The notes beneath the pieces are model-generated. The model saw only the letters and a program-made list of their open reading frames with translations. It was not told where the DNA came from and made no database searches. 64,000 nt of DNA from Staphylotrichum longicolle (Eukaryota > Ascomycota > Sordariomycetes > Sordariales > Chaetomiaceae): NCBI GenBank assembly GCA_019096155.1, contig JAHCVI010000004.1, positions 2,542,001 through 2,606,000 on the forward strand, read 5' to 3'. Below, one piece after another: positions 1-11,179 of this stretch. A program made the position numbers and the translations under genes. Numbering within the stretch: position 1 is the stretch's first letter; the number at the start of each line of letters is the position of its first letter.

Positions 1-1140
1 CGAGTTTGAGGTCTTGAAGGTCTTTGTCGGAAGCCTGGGAACCTTGGACTTCTTGTTCGGTGACTCCGATGTGCGTCCACTCCAATACGTGCGTCCCCGA
101 TGTACGCTCGCAAGACACGCATGGGGTCCGACGCCGATGCCTGAAGAGGAAGGGTGGGCCAAGGCTTGTTCTTGCCTTTGCGGCTTCTTATGGTCAGCTT
201 CTGGACATGCGAGTGCACCCATACACATTGCACCGGGGTGCGGAACGCCGGATCGCCGTAAACACCACCATAATCTTCGAGGGGCAATCCTTTGTGCATT
301 GAACGGCGACACTCTTTTAACCTTGCAGGGCATGCTTTGTTCGAAACCCGTGTTGTAAACACCACCACGGATCCAGAGATTTCTGCTGATGTGTGGTTGA
401 GAAGTTGTTTTCTGAGGCGCGTCATGAGCGTATCTTGTCACCTTTCCATGGGGCCTGCTTTCGGACTTGGGTGATTCTGCATCATCAGAGACTTCCACGG
501 AGCGCCATCTCTTTTCCAGTCTTCCGCCGTCATTACAGGACGTTGACAACTTGTATCAGATGCAACTCACCACCACACTTCTTTTTCTTGTATAGGGATA
601 AGCCACGGGCTGCCGGCGATTTGGTTCGTGCGGATGATTGAAAGGGCTGCGTACGTCACCCTCTAGCTCCCATACCCTGTCTTGTTCATGGTTCAAACCT
701 CGAGAAATGGGGCCTCCCTAGGCGACTTCGGCAATGGCACTCCTTTTGGCGACTTTCTCCTTGTCTTGAGTGTTCAGGGCTTCGGAGCTGGGGACTCGGG
801 GCTGAGCGTCCGCCGTCTTGGCAAGATCCCAAACACACCAGGAGCGTTGATGGAGAACGCACCCCGCTGGATGCTACCCAAGCAGGCTCGACTCGACTCT
901 GGGATCCCGGAATTCGGATCCATTTCCGCCAATCGCATGTTCCCGCCGATATTGGCTCGGCAGTACTCACTCCTTGTCGTGCAAGGAGAACCAGGAATGA
1001 GGGATACCTGCTCCCTGACTTATAAACCTCTCGAGTCGATGGTTGAAGATGGCGTGCAGTCCATTTTGGCCCAACCACATCTCAGACGGGTCACCAGCTT
1101 CCAAGCTTGGTGCCAAGCCTGGTTGGTGTAAGTGCTCACC
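1..1140. other. Left-edge non-coding stretch and PL4 promoter
   Basis: I see no convincing gene here. Several overlapping open frames exist on both strands, but none has a recognisable domain, a signal peptide or a clean splice structure. The right part is the promoter of the PL4 gene: a TATAAA lies at 1021-1026, about 115 bases before the chosen start codon at 1141. An unseen gene could end in the first few hundred bases from outside the window. Confidence 0.5.
1021..1026 (+). promoter_or_regulatory. TATA box of PL4 lyase gene
   Basis: TATAAA 115 bases upstream of the start codon at 1141, a normal distance for a fungal core promoter. Confidence 0.5.
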
Positions 1141-2825
1141 ATGGAGCTCCGGTCCGTCATTCGTTTGCTCGCCCTGTCCGCCTCCGTTTTCGCACCCGGA
1201 GTCTTAAGTGCATTTGGTTACACGTCGTCTGGCGGCAACTATGTCATCGATGCCGGTTCCGCCAACCCGCTGGTCTTCTCCGTAAGCCAGTCGAGCTGCG
1301 ACATCAACTCCATCAAGTTCCGCGGCACCGAGCTTCAGTATGGCAGCAAGGGCTCTCACATTGGCTCCGGCCTCGGCTCAGCGACCGTCTCGATCAGCCA
1401 GATCAGCGGCTCGTCCAAGTACATCAAGGTCACCTGTGTGACATCGACTCTGACGCAGTACATGGTGGTCCGCGAAGGCGAGAGCATCATTTACATGGCC
1501 ACCTACATCACCGCCCAGCCATCGGTGGGCGAGTTGCGCTTCATCGCCCGCCTGCTTCCCGACAAGCTGCCCAGCGAGTACCCCTATGGCGATGTCTCGA
1601 ACACCAACGGCGCCAGCTCGACCGTCGAGGGTTCTGATGTCTTCGTCGTCAATGGCCAGACACGGTCCAAGTTCTACTCATCCACGCGTTTCATTGACGA
1701 GGATTCGCACTGCGTGTATGGTGGCACCGACCTGATGCATGTTTGCATCATGACACCCCAGCAAGAGTCCTCATCTGGCGGTCCTTTCTTCCGCGATATC
1801 GACTCCAACAACGCCGGAGACTCGACAAATCTGTACAACTACATGAACAGTGGTCATGTGCAGACCGAGGCTTACCGCATGGGGCTACATGGGCCGTACG
1901 CGATGCAGTTCTCGCGCTCCGGGATCCCCAGTGTCAAGAACCTCGACGTGTCTTGGTTTGGTGAGGTCTCCGTCACAGGGTACGTGCCTGCATCTGGCCG
2001 TGGGACTGTCAAGGGCACGGCCACTGGGGTGCAGAGTGGCATGCAGGGAGTGGTTCACTGGTACAACAGCGCGGCACAGTACTGGGCCAAGACGTCCTCC
2101 AACGGGGCGTTCACCTCGCCGCTCATGAAGCCCGGCACTTATACCATGGTCTTGTACCAGACCGAGTTTAAGATTGCCACAAGTACCGTCACCGTCTCGG
2201 CTGGACAGACTGCGACTCAGAACATTGCCGGCACATTCAGCACGTCGCGGAAAACTCTCTTCCAGATCGGTGAGTATGACGGCCAACCGACGGGCTTCCG
2301 CAACGCCGACAAATTCCTTCGGATGCATCCCAGTGACAGCCGTATGGCCAGCTGGGGTCCGCTCACATACACGGTCGGCAGCTCGCAGTTATCCGATTTT
2401 CCCATGGCCCTCTTCCAGGCCGTCAACAACCCTGTGACGATCAAATTCAACCTGGGCAGCGCTCCCGGCGCTGCCACGCTGCGCATCGCTACCACCCTGA
2501 GCTTTACGGGCAGCCGTCCCCAGGCGACCGTCAACGGTTGGACTGGACCTGCTCCGTCGGCGCCGACCAAGATCGACAGCCGTGGCGTCACACGTGGTGC
2601 ATATCGCGGCTATGGCGAGGTGTACACTGTCAGCATCCCAGCTGGCAAGCTCGTTGCGGGCAGCAACACCATTACCATTAGCTCCCTCTCTGGCAGCAGT
2701 GGAACCACGTTCCTTAGCCCCAACTTTGTGAGTCTCCTCCCCGCTCGTTCGGTCACTCGCGGGTATCTAACTCGCCCTTTTGCGGTGCGTAGATCTTCGA
2801 CGCCGTTGAGCTATACACGGCCTGA
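1141..2825 (+). CDS. Rhamnogalacturonan lyase, polysaccharide lyase family 4
   Basis: Secreted pectin-degrading enzyme that cleaves the rhamnogalacturonan I backbone by beta-elimination. Exons 1141-2727 and 2793-2825; the 65-nt intron starts GTGAGT and ends TAG, and the second exon adds only ten residues (IFDAVELYTA). Product about 539 aa, the usual size for fungal PL4. The start was chosen for its CACCATGG context and because a signal peptide follows at once (about residues 1-20, ending VLSA). The front half carries the rhamnogalacturonate lyase beta-sandwich (YRMGLHGPYAM around residues 247-257 probably includes active-site residues). The middle has a fibronectin-III-like module (GMQGVVHWYNS, then KPGTYTMVLYQ) and the end a carbohydrate-binding-like module (GYGEVYTVSIPAG). 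It sits 1 kb from a secreted peptidase, in a stretch rich in exported enzymes. Family assignment is firm; exact substrate is inferred. Confidence 0.93.
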
Positions 2826-3789
2826 CGCCCTAAAGGCTGAGCAGAGGATGGTTGGGATTAAGTTCTGTATTGCAGCGTTTAGACCACTGTTATGGTATCA
2901 CACCATTGTCGCCGATGCTTTGCGATCAACTGACAAGGCAGTGTCAATCAAAGAGAAGCGTTCGCATTCACCCCAGGCCCCTAAGAGTCGCCGTCTGATT
3001 AGCCCAGCCAAGGAACAAACGTGAAAGCACGAGTGCGAGAGCCGCTGAGGCTTATCAGATGGCTTGTACCAAGCTCTAACGGATATTGGCATGCCCCGTG
3101 TGCTGTTGCAAAAGGCGTCAGGCCCGAAGCCTCTGGTCGCACTAACACCTCCCTATCATGGTGAACTATGAATTCCAGATTTTGTGGGGGACGGAGAAAT
3201 CGCGCAGCGTGTTTAGTATTCCCAATGGCCTTAGGACTCGGAGTCTGGCCAGTGACATCGCACTCAACACCATCTTTGGACCCTCTTCCATCGCCACCTC
3301 CTATTCCACCATCGCCAAGACGGACACCCAAGACTGCGGGTGGCAGGTGGGGGTTCTGACTAGCAACTCCATATCTCGCTCCTAGTCCCCTTCCGGCAGT
3401 TGTGGCGGGAAGTGCGGGAGAATCTGTACCCCAGAGATCGACGGCTGCTAGATAACGGAGTGTGCGTTGAATCTTGGTGTGTATGCATGTACCCTGCCGA
3501 TTGAGGTAGTGCGTGGGAGAGGCGCCCAGTTAAGCTGCTCCATCAGGAAATGCCATCCGGTGTGGCCTTCTTGGCTTCTCGTCCAGATGAGAGCTTCAGA
3601 TCGGGGACAAGACATTTCATAGAGTTGATGAGTTGCATGAGGGCGACGTATATAAAGGCTACCCAGTCAGCGACCCATCGCAGACTCCGTCTCTACTCAG
3701 GCGGCTGTGTTCTCAATCTGGGGCATTCATCTGTACTTACAGAAAGTCACCGGACGACGAAGATCTCCTGAAGAACAGTCGACACGCCC
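2826..3789. other. Intergenic, PL4 3' side and M28 promoter
   Basis: No gene recognised. The right end is the promoter of the M28 peptidase, with a TATATAAA at 3649-3656. Small open frames on both strands look like chance. Confidence 0.5.
3649..3656 (+). promoter_or_regulatory. TATA box of M28 peptidase gene
   Basis: TATATAAA about 135 bases before the ATG at 3790. Confidence 0.5.
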
Positions 3790-5214
3790 ATGATGCTGAT
3801 TCAAGTGATCCTCACCCTGCTGGCCACCTCGGCATGGCCAGCTGCTGCTGTCCCTGCCGCGACACCTGCATCACCTAACCGCGGTCTAAGGCTCATCAAG
3901 AGCTCCCCTGAGGACCCCGGCAAATGGGTCACAGAGGAACAGAAAATCAGGGACTACAAGTCGAAGGGCAGAGGGTTTGTGGACATTACCGACATCACTG
4001 ACGCCCAAGTCCTCGCTGCGCTGTCAGCCCCTGACACCGAGGAGGAACAAACATTCTCAGTGCAGGCTGTCAGCTACCCGAGTGCTGTCAGCCACCAGTC
4101 TCAAGTCAACCCACTGCTCACAAAAGTCTCGACAACAAACCCGCAGAGCTGGCTGAAGACCCTAACAGAGTATGTTTGCTTGAGATCACCCGTTCAACTC
4201 GAGCCCGTATCACACTATGAGAATGCTGGCGCCTTCTAACCTTTGATTCGACGCAGCTTCTACAACCGGTATTACCGCAGTTCGTACGGAACCCAGGCGG
4301 GAACATGGCTGCTCAGCACAGTCAAGAGCGTTGCTGCGGCAAACTCGGCCATCACAGTCACACAGTTCACCCACTCCTTCAACCAACCTTCCATCATTGC
4401 CAAAATACCTGGCAGCAGCACAAACCTTGGTGTGGATCTGCCTTTTTTTACTGCTTCCGCAGTGGGGTGGAAGACCTTTTGCTAACATTGGGTGATCAAT
4501 GACAGTCATTGTCTCAGCCCACTACGACTCGACCGGCGGCTCCTCGACAGCGCGAGGACCTGGCGCCGACGACAACGGCTCCGGCGTTGTGGTTCTTCTA
4601 GAGGCCCTGCGAGTGTTGGCCAACGCTGGATTCAAGCCCAAGGACACGCTCGAGTTCCATTTCTATGGGGGCGAGGAAGGTGGTCTGCTCGGTTCCCAGG
4701 CTGTCTTTTCTAGCTACAAATCATCCGGGAAGACGGTGCTTGCTGTCGTGAATCAGGACATGGCAGGTTACTCGCCAAGCGGCAAGCTCTCAATCTACAC
4801 CGATTATGTCGACTCGGCCTTGACAGCCTACACTCGGGTCGTGGCAACAGCCTACATTGGCTCCACTACCAGCGACACCTGCGGCTATGGATGCTCAGAC
4901 CATGCCTCAGCGAGGTCAAATGGCTTTCGTAAGTCGATATGGCATTCTTTCACGACTGAGAGTGGCTATTACAGCCAGCTAACTTTGCCAGCCGCGGCCT
5001 ACGTGTGTGACGAGCCAATGGACACTTCCACACCGTATATCCATTCCCCCAATGATGTAAGTCCAACCTACAGCTCTTCGTGGCTACACGTCTTGTGGTT
5101 TGATTCGGAGTTTGCTGATACATAGTTCAGGCTTATTCCACCATCATGTGGGATGCTGTGCTTCGGCACGCCAAGTTCACCGTTGCATTCTTGGTCGAGG
5201 CCTCCTATCTGTAA
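3790..5214 (+). CDS. Secreted leucine aminopeptidase, peptidase family M28
   Basis: Di-zinc exopeptidase that removes N-terminal residues from peptides outside the cell. Exons 3790-4169, 4257-4429, 4506-4928, 4992-5056 and 5131-5214; all four introns are GT-AG and the phases match. A signal peptide (residues 1 to about 20, ending AAA) is followed by a propeptide-like stretch, then the catalytic domain. Zinc and catalytic residues are visible in order: AHYDST (His, Asp), GADDNGSG (bridging Asp), GGEEGGLLGS (catalytic Glu and zinc Glu), NQDMAG (Asp) and YIHSPND (His). The LTDFYNRYY motif created by the first splice supports that junction. The third intron (4929-4991) is 63 nt without a stop, so retaining it would keep the frame. 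The ATG at 3793 is an alternative start. Confidence 0.92.
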
Positions 5215-5459
5215 GGAGGGAAGGAGATGTCTCGAAGAGAGAGATATTTGTATACATGTTTTGCTTGCGATGGGAAGTCAATTTCAATGAATGAACGAGA
5301 GACAATGAGAGGAACGACCTCGGAGCAGGGGTTCTGGTGCTCATTCATGTGCCGACTCGTACGACGTGCCTAACAGACACTTCAAAATTCCTGGACAGAC
5401 CATGCTTCGATTTTTTTCAATTTGATAATCTCATATAACAGACATTTTGGCCGTTGATT

Positions 5460-7367
5460 CTACCGCTCAAGCCGGTCGAAATCTGCTCGATCAGCGAGGA
5501 GGTTCTCAGTTGAACTTCCCGGACTGCTGCCAAAAAGCACATCCATGTCTTCCAGAGCCCGCCCTTTGGTCTCTGGATAGAAGAGATAGATGACTGGTAC
5601 GCAAGCCAGGTTAATAGCCATGAAGAAGAAGTAGATTTTTGAACCCAAAGTAGCAATGCCCACGGGCCAGATTTGTGCAACGATGACGGACCCAAGTGCG
5701 CCACAGGAGGCGGCTAGGCTTAGCCACGGGCACGAACGCCGTGGGAAAGATCTGGCGAGAGCGTTCCATCATTAGTTCAGTTGGGATAACATTTACAGCG
5801 GTTGATTCATACCTCGGAGCCATAAACCCAGGCAGCAGGGCCAAAGCCCATACTGTACCGAGGGAGTAGATGAAGACAAAGACGACGCAGATGTAGTCGG
5901 CGCCCCGGTTTGTGTTGTTGGGATAGGCAAGCGGCAAAGCGCCGTTGATCTGAAGAATGCATGTGAGCGCCGAATACGCACTTGGGTGGGCGAGTGACAG
6001 CCTTCTTACCAACAAGGCAAAGGCCATGACAGTGGCACCGGCCACCAGCGTAATCTTCCTCCCCACTTTGTCGATGATGAGCATTTCCAAGACGGTACAC
6101 CCCGTCTTCAGCGTGCTCTCAATGCCCCGGCAAGCAGCGATACACGGTGGTTGATTCCCAGAGCTTTGAATAGGGCCGGTAGGTAGTACTTCATGGCCGT
6201 TGCTCCACACATCTGAGCCATAAACTGCAGAAGGGCTGCTCGCCACATACGAGCAAGAGACTGCGGTCGGAGAAGAGGGAGGTCCATGTCAGGCCAGATA
6301 TCCTAAAGACGGAGACGGAGCGCTCGATTGCTGCCAGCTCCATATCTACCTCGTCTGGGTAGAATATCCTTCACGATAGAACTGGAGTGCCAAGTGCCTC
6401 CTCTGTTCTACCATGTTCGACAAGCCAACGGGGTCTAGGAGAGAACATGTGTTTGTTAAAGTTAAATTTGCACAGCTGCTGAGATAGGATGGCCAGGAAT
6501 GCTTACGACTCGTGCATGAAAGGGAGGGCGACGATGAAGACGAACGCAGGGATGAAGGATGCGCCGAGCGAGTATCGCCATCCCACAGAGAGTCCACGGT
6601 GATCGTCCCAGAAGGTCATGGCATACCCAACCCTGCAGTTCATAAGCTTGGAAACAAGACATTCAACTCTCAACGAACGACACGTACCAGAAGCCGGAGG
6701 CCAGACCTGCCACAAAGCCAACGTGGTTCAAGACGACGTATCTACCGCGGTGTTTCGGCGGTGCCACCTCGCTGTCATCTTCAGCGTAAGTAAGTGTGGC
6801 CTCCATATAAGGCTCACGGCCATGAGCCCGCTTACCTCTGATACAGTGGCACGCTCGTCGAGATGATAGCCGTCCCCATGCCAGCGACAATGCGCCCCGC
6901 AACGACCATGCCAAGTGCATGCGGTCCGACGGCGCCGGCCTGCATCGCTTGACCAACACACGTCACCGACATCCCCGTCAAGGCGGCATAGCGACGACCG
7001 AGTTTGTCCGCAACGGGGTGTGCAAAGAAGATGTAGCTCAGCCACGAGCCGAGGTAGTAGATTGCCGTGATTAGGCCGCTTCGGGACGCATTGGGTTTGT
7101 TGAGAGTCTCCTTGAAGCCTGGGTGCACCAAGACTGATGCCAGCACGCCGACGTTATATCTGCAACATTGTAATGTCAGCCACGGGAGACATATGGGACG
7201 GTCTTCAAGCAAACAATGTCGAAAACAGTAGCCGCTGAAGAATGAGGGGCCTTTCTCGGGATGTTGTTTGAAGATCGTACATACCCCCAGACAAACGAGC
7301 CCAAGGCCAGGATTAAGCAGAAGTAGTGAAGGCGTTGGGACGCCTTGGACCAGCCTGTCCTTCCCAT
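5460..7367 (-). pseudogene. MFS sugar porter, multiply frameshifted
   Basis: The reading direction is from 7367 down to 5460. The N-terminus (exon 1 to about 7271, then VWGYNVGVLAS across the first splice) and most transmembrane segments are plainly a fungal sugar porter (Sugar_tr family). LGRRYAALTG, the GRIVAGMGTA helix, PRWLVEHGRTEEA, DKVGRKITL and PETKGRALEDMD are all present. Between the introns, however, the frame jumps at about 6392, 6357, 6255, 6127, 5855, 5736 and 5721. Six of the seven jumps are restored by adding one base next to an identical base; the one near 6392 is restored by removing one G. Downstream of each, the family sequence resumes (IESTLKTGC, MGFGPAAWVYGSE, AQIWPVGIATLG). 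No intron model explains this. It is a decayed gene, or less likely a cluster of sequencing errors. An intact relative lies at the right edge of the window. Confidence 0.85.
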
Positions 7368-8426
7368 TGTCAGTTGCGAACTGCTGCGTCGGCGCTTTGC
7401 TTGCGCAATATATCTTTCTTTGTTACAAGATGGGTATGTGAAACAGCTGGCAGCAGTGTGGCTTTAGAAGCTGCTTATGTTTCGAGTCTCGACCGCAAAC
7501 GCTCAGGGTGTTTTAGTGGTAACAAGACGACTTGAGATTGTAGCGGAAGATACACCTGTTCCTGCCTCTTCTTTCCCGTCCACCCTCGCACATTTTCCAT
7601 TGTAACCCCCGCGTGGCTGGACGGGTCAGTGTTACTAGTGGTGGCACTTCAAATGCCGAATGCCGGGGGATGGACACGCCACTGCTTGCTCCCCACGGAG
7701 TTTGCAGGAGGGGACATTGCGGACAAGTACCTTATGCGCTGGAGAAATCGCCCGCAACGCCAACAGGCCAATCGAGAGACGGACCACTGCACTGGGAGTT
7801 GTGGCAGCATTACGTGATAGGATGTCAGTGCCAAGACGATGCCGTCTCTCTGCTCGTTGCATCCTATCCCGAGTTCGGCAGTGCTTCACCGAAGTGCATG
7901 TGGGCGCACCACAGTGTGCGATCGCGACTTCGATGACACGCATAGCGCGATCTGAGAGCCTCATTCAGATCTGCCCTTTGAGATCGAAACCAGATGGATC
8001 GAAGACATCGACTGGGCCATCCGCCCATCTGGTTGAAGGTAGGGTTGAAGAGGCGAGGTCTTGGGCACACACTGGATGTGAACAAACTCAAAATTGCTAC
8101 TTGGAGAGCAACAATGCCAAACGGCTGGCTCGTATGATTGAGATAGGGAACGGCCAAGTTGTTGTTCATTAGCTACATATATGCGCGCTGGAAGCAACCT
8201 TCTGGGTCGTGTTAACCCTGAATGAGAACAACCATCTTGGCATTTGAAGCTGGTCAGAGCCTCGTGGATACAGGTCGAGAGTGTTCTACAGGGTGTCTTT
8301 TCTTTTTTGATTCTTTGATGTCTAATACAAGGTGGTTTGCCATGCTCTGTACAGCCTCTTGATCGGGGACAACTACCTGTGAGTTTGAGTTTTTCGGTTC
8401 TTCCGATGAGTTAGCCACCGGCTCCC
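7368..8426. other. Intergenic, promoter side of the broken porter
   Basis: No gene recognised. Overlapping short frames on both strands at 7.6-8.2 kb have no recognisable motif or splice structure. Confidence 0.5.
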
Positions 8427-9208
8427 CTACAGCGCCGCCACCTTGGCAGCAAAGTCGGCATTCTTGGCCACAGCCAGGTCATAGATTGGGTGTCCCAAGC
8501 TATCGTGGATGCCAAAGGTCGACGCTTCATCGGCGGGTGTGTCCACGGGAGTGTTGGCGTAAGCAAAGGCCATGGTGCTTTGGTACTGAGGATCGAGCTC
8601 GGTATAGCCCATGTCATCGTCGCCCCACCGCGAGCAGCCGGTGCACTTGGCCGTGATTTGCCAGTGAGTCGCGTTGATGTGCGTGCCCGTTTTCAACACA
8701 GTGTACTTGGACTCCGGGTTCTCCGGCGGGCTGAAGTAGCCGCTGTGGAGCTGTTAGCACTTGGGATGCCAGGCAGATGGATCATGAATCATGGGATGGG
8801 AACCAGGCAAACATACTAAGCAATCCGCGAGGACAAAACGACATTGTTGGTCCCGTTTGCCCACGCGACGGCGAGAGGGTTGTAGGTCATGTGGCCACCC
8901 CAGGCCCACCCAGCCCAGCCAACATCATGGGGGGATACAATCTGCAGAACTGTGTCGAAGATTTTGTTGTCGGGAACTGGGTCGGGGATAGCGACACGGA
9001 AGGTAATGCCGCGGTCGCTGTGGTACGAGGCAAAAGTCAAACCGGTCTCTGGGTCTTTGAAGACGGACGAGTCGGCTTCGAACTGTCTCCGAGCTAGACA
9101 CAGGCCACTGGGTTAGCGCTGCGAAGTTGACAGTGGATTGGGTCAATATAACATCTTACCAAGGCCCAGGAAGGCAGCCACACGGGCAACACTTTGTAAA
9201 AGCTGCAT
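8427..9208 (-). CDS. Secreted cytochrome b protein, AA8 (CDH-type heme domain only)
   Basis: Reads from 9208 to 8427 in three exons: 9160-9208, 8817-9093 and 8427-8742; introns of 66 and 74 nt. Product about 213 aa: a short signal peptide (MQLLQSVARVAAFLGLA) and one cytochrome domain of the kind at the N-terminus of cellobiose dehydrogenase. Family marks are WGGHMTYNPLAVAW, whose Met is the expected heme ligand, TAKCTGCSRW with the conserved cysteine pair, and a histidine-containing C-terminal segment (FGIHDSLGHPIYDL) expected to give the second ligand. There is no flavin dehydrogenase domain, cellulose-binding module or membrane anchor after it. Such proteins are thought to pass electrons outside the cell, for example to copper monooxygenases or iron. 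Partner and role here are inferred. A TATTTAAG-like element lies about 85 bases upstream. Confidence 0.88.
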
Positions 9209-11179
9209 TCTGAGATTCTGGCGGGGAGACTTTGGATGATGCCGTCAAAATTCGAGGGCCACGGATGGCCAAGGGACTTGGGTAATGTGATTTCTTAAAT
9301 AGGGCTCGGCGGGAGCAAAATGCAGAAGATGCCGTCCCGCGGCTTGCCAACCAGGAAGGGGTCCTTGGCCCATTGATACATACATTATCCCGCAAATACG
9401 AAATGGAACCTGTCTAATATGGAGTGGGTTTGGGAACGACCCAAGCCGGAGTCACGTTGCTGTCTCTGGAGGTACAGCGGCACGACGAGGCCGATTGGGA
9501 TATGAATAAAAGGCTAGGGTAGCACGGGACTTTGAAGTAACTCAGATGCCAGGGCCGGACAGGGCCGAACAGGGCGGAGATGTGGTCATCGGCTTTTGTG
9601 TAATTCTGGTTGGTCCAGCGCGAACAAGCCGAACATATGAAGGGACGTGAGATCTGTTTGGGCTTCGGATGGTACGCTGGTAACTCCACGACGGGTCATC
9701 ACCGCCAGAGAGAAATGGAGAGCTGCATGGAAGGACCTGTAGAACATCGGTGCGGGCAATGGGGGGCGAAGATCCAAAGTGGTGATTGGAAGGGCTAAAG
9801 CAGGTGTTTTGGGAATAAATGAGCAGCGTTATGGATGCGGGGTGCTAGAGATATTAAGCGGACCGGAGCGGAATGAAATGAGCGAGCTCTGGTTGGAGAT
9901 TGGCATAGATCCAGAAACAAGGCAGTCAAAACGGAGGCTTTTATTGTCCTGGGGAGAAGGGATATCGCACCCTTTAGCCTAAACCGGTGGGCGCGAGACC
10001 TCACCCGGGAGGCAGGCATCTATGTGTATCCAGATGCAAAGAATGAACAGTGATCGGGACTTCTCAGATCAAGAAGAAGCCCAGAAAGAATTTTTGGGTT
10101 GCTTCGTGTCAGACTGCTGGCGATGGCGACATGGTGTATCATGTATTTCCCAGAAGTGAGTAGAATGTCATGACCTCGAGATGCAAAAACCGCCGCGTTG
10201 GATCCTACCGAGACCGTCCCAAGTCAAACAGAGAGTGATGGAATTCAGACAAATGCATTGGGTATCTTGGAAAAGGGTTGTGCAAGCTCTACCTGAAAAG
10301 GAAGAAGCCTCGACTGTTTTCAATGAGGGCCGAGGCCCACGGATGTGTGGGGGGTGCCGCCCCTGACGGGAACGAGCATAAGAGGTGCGGGCGGCCTGAG
10401 CCTTGGCATGCTTTCTCCCGAGATCTCGGGGCCGGACAATTAATAGAGATAGTTATTTTGACTCCTTGAATTAGGTGCTCTGGGTTCTAAAGGCCCGGAG
10501 GTCCTCGACTGCAGGCGCGCCTACTGCTCCGCACGACTGTGATTTGTTAAATCAGAACTGCATGTGACATGAGATTCCTGGATTTGATGCTCTACGAGCT
10601 CCCATCACGAATAACAACTGTTGGCGCAGTGTACCACACAATGAGGCGAGACGACAATGAGCAAAGGTGAGCGGATGTGTGAGTTCTCAAGATGGAAGTT
10701 GCCAATGGTTGATGCGCTGATCTTCAGGAAGTGGGGACGCCACGCTAACCTTATTTCTTCCGTCGGCCATGCTGTGGGTTTGCTTCTCGAACAACCCCTC
10801 CAGTCCCACGTGCATGCCCACTCCAAGCCCTTTGTCGATCCCGAGACAGACACCATTGGCGGGAACGGGCACAAGTTGGCCTTTGTCTCCGCGGGCTCCG
10901 GCGGCACTCACCATGCCGCCATAAGGGTGATTTTTTGCATCAGGCACTAGCCTGATGCTCCACTGTGCAGAGGGAATAGGACCATGGAAGACCTGAATGG
11001 GACCCGACCCTCAGGCGGCTGGACCCGCGATACCCCGCTTCGACTCGCGACCCCACCAAAAAGAAACCAACTCTCAGTGCTAGATGGCCGGCGCAAGCCA
11101 ATTCCTCGGTTCCTGCTGTTGACATTTGCTCGCAGGCACCGCTACGACTTGTCCAGACTCTAACTGTATCACCGTCATC
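9209..11179. other. Divergent intergenic region, AA8 and aldo/keto reductase promoters
   Basis: Nearly 2 kb with no recognisable gene. It carries the upstream regions of the AA8 gene (-) and the aldo/keto reductase gene (+). A frame around 10.66-10.95 kb on + has no known motif and is not reported as a gene. Confidence 0.45.

Noticed and set aside
7613..8172. Overlapping frames of about 100-170 codons on both strands
   Set aside because: No start context, motif or codon signal favours any one of them.
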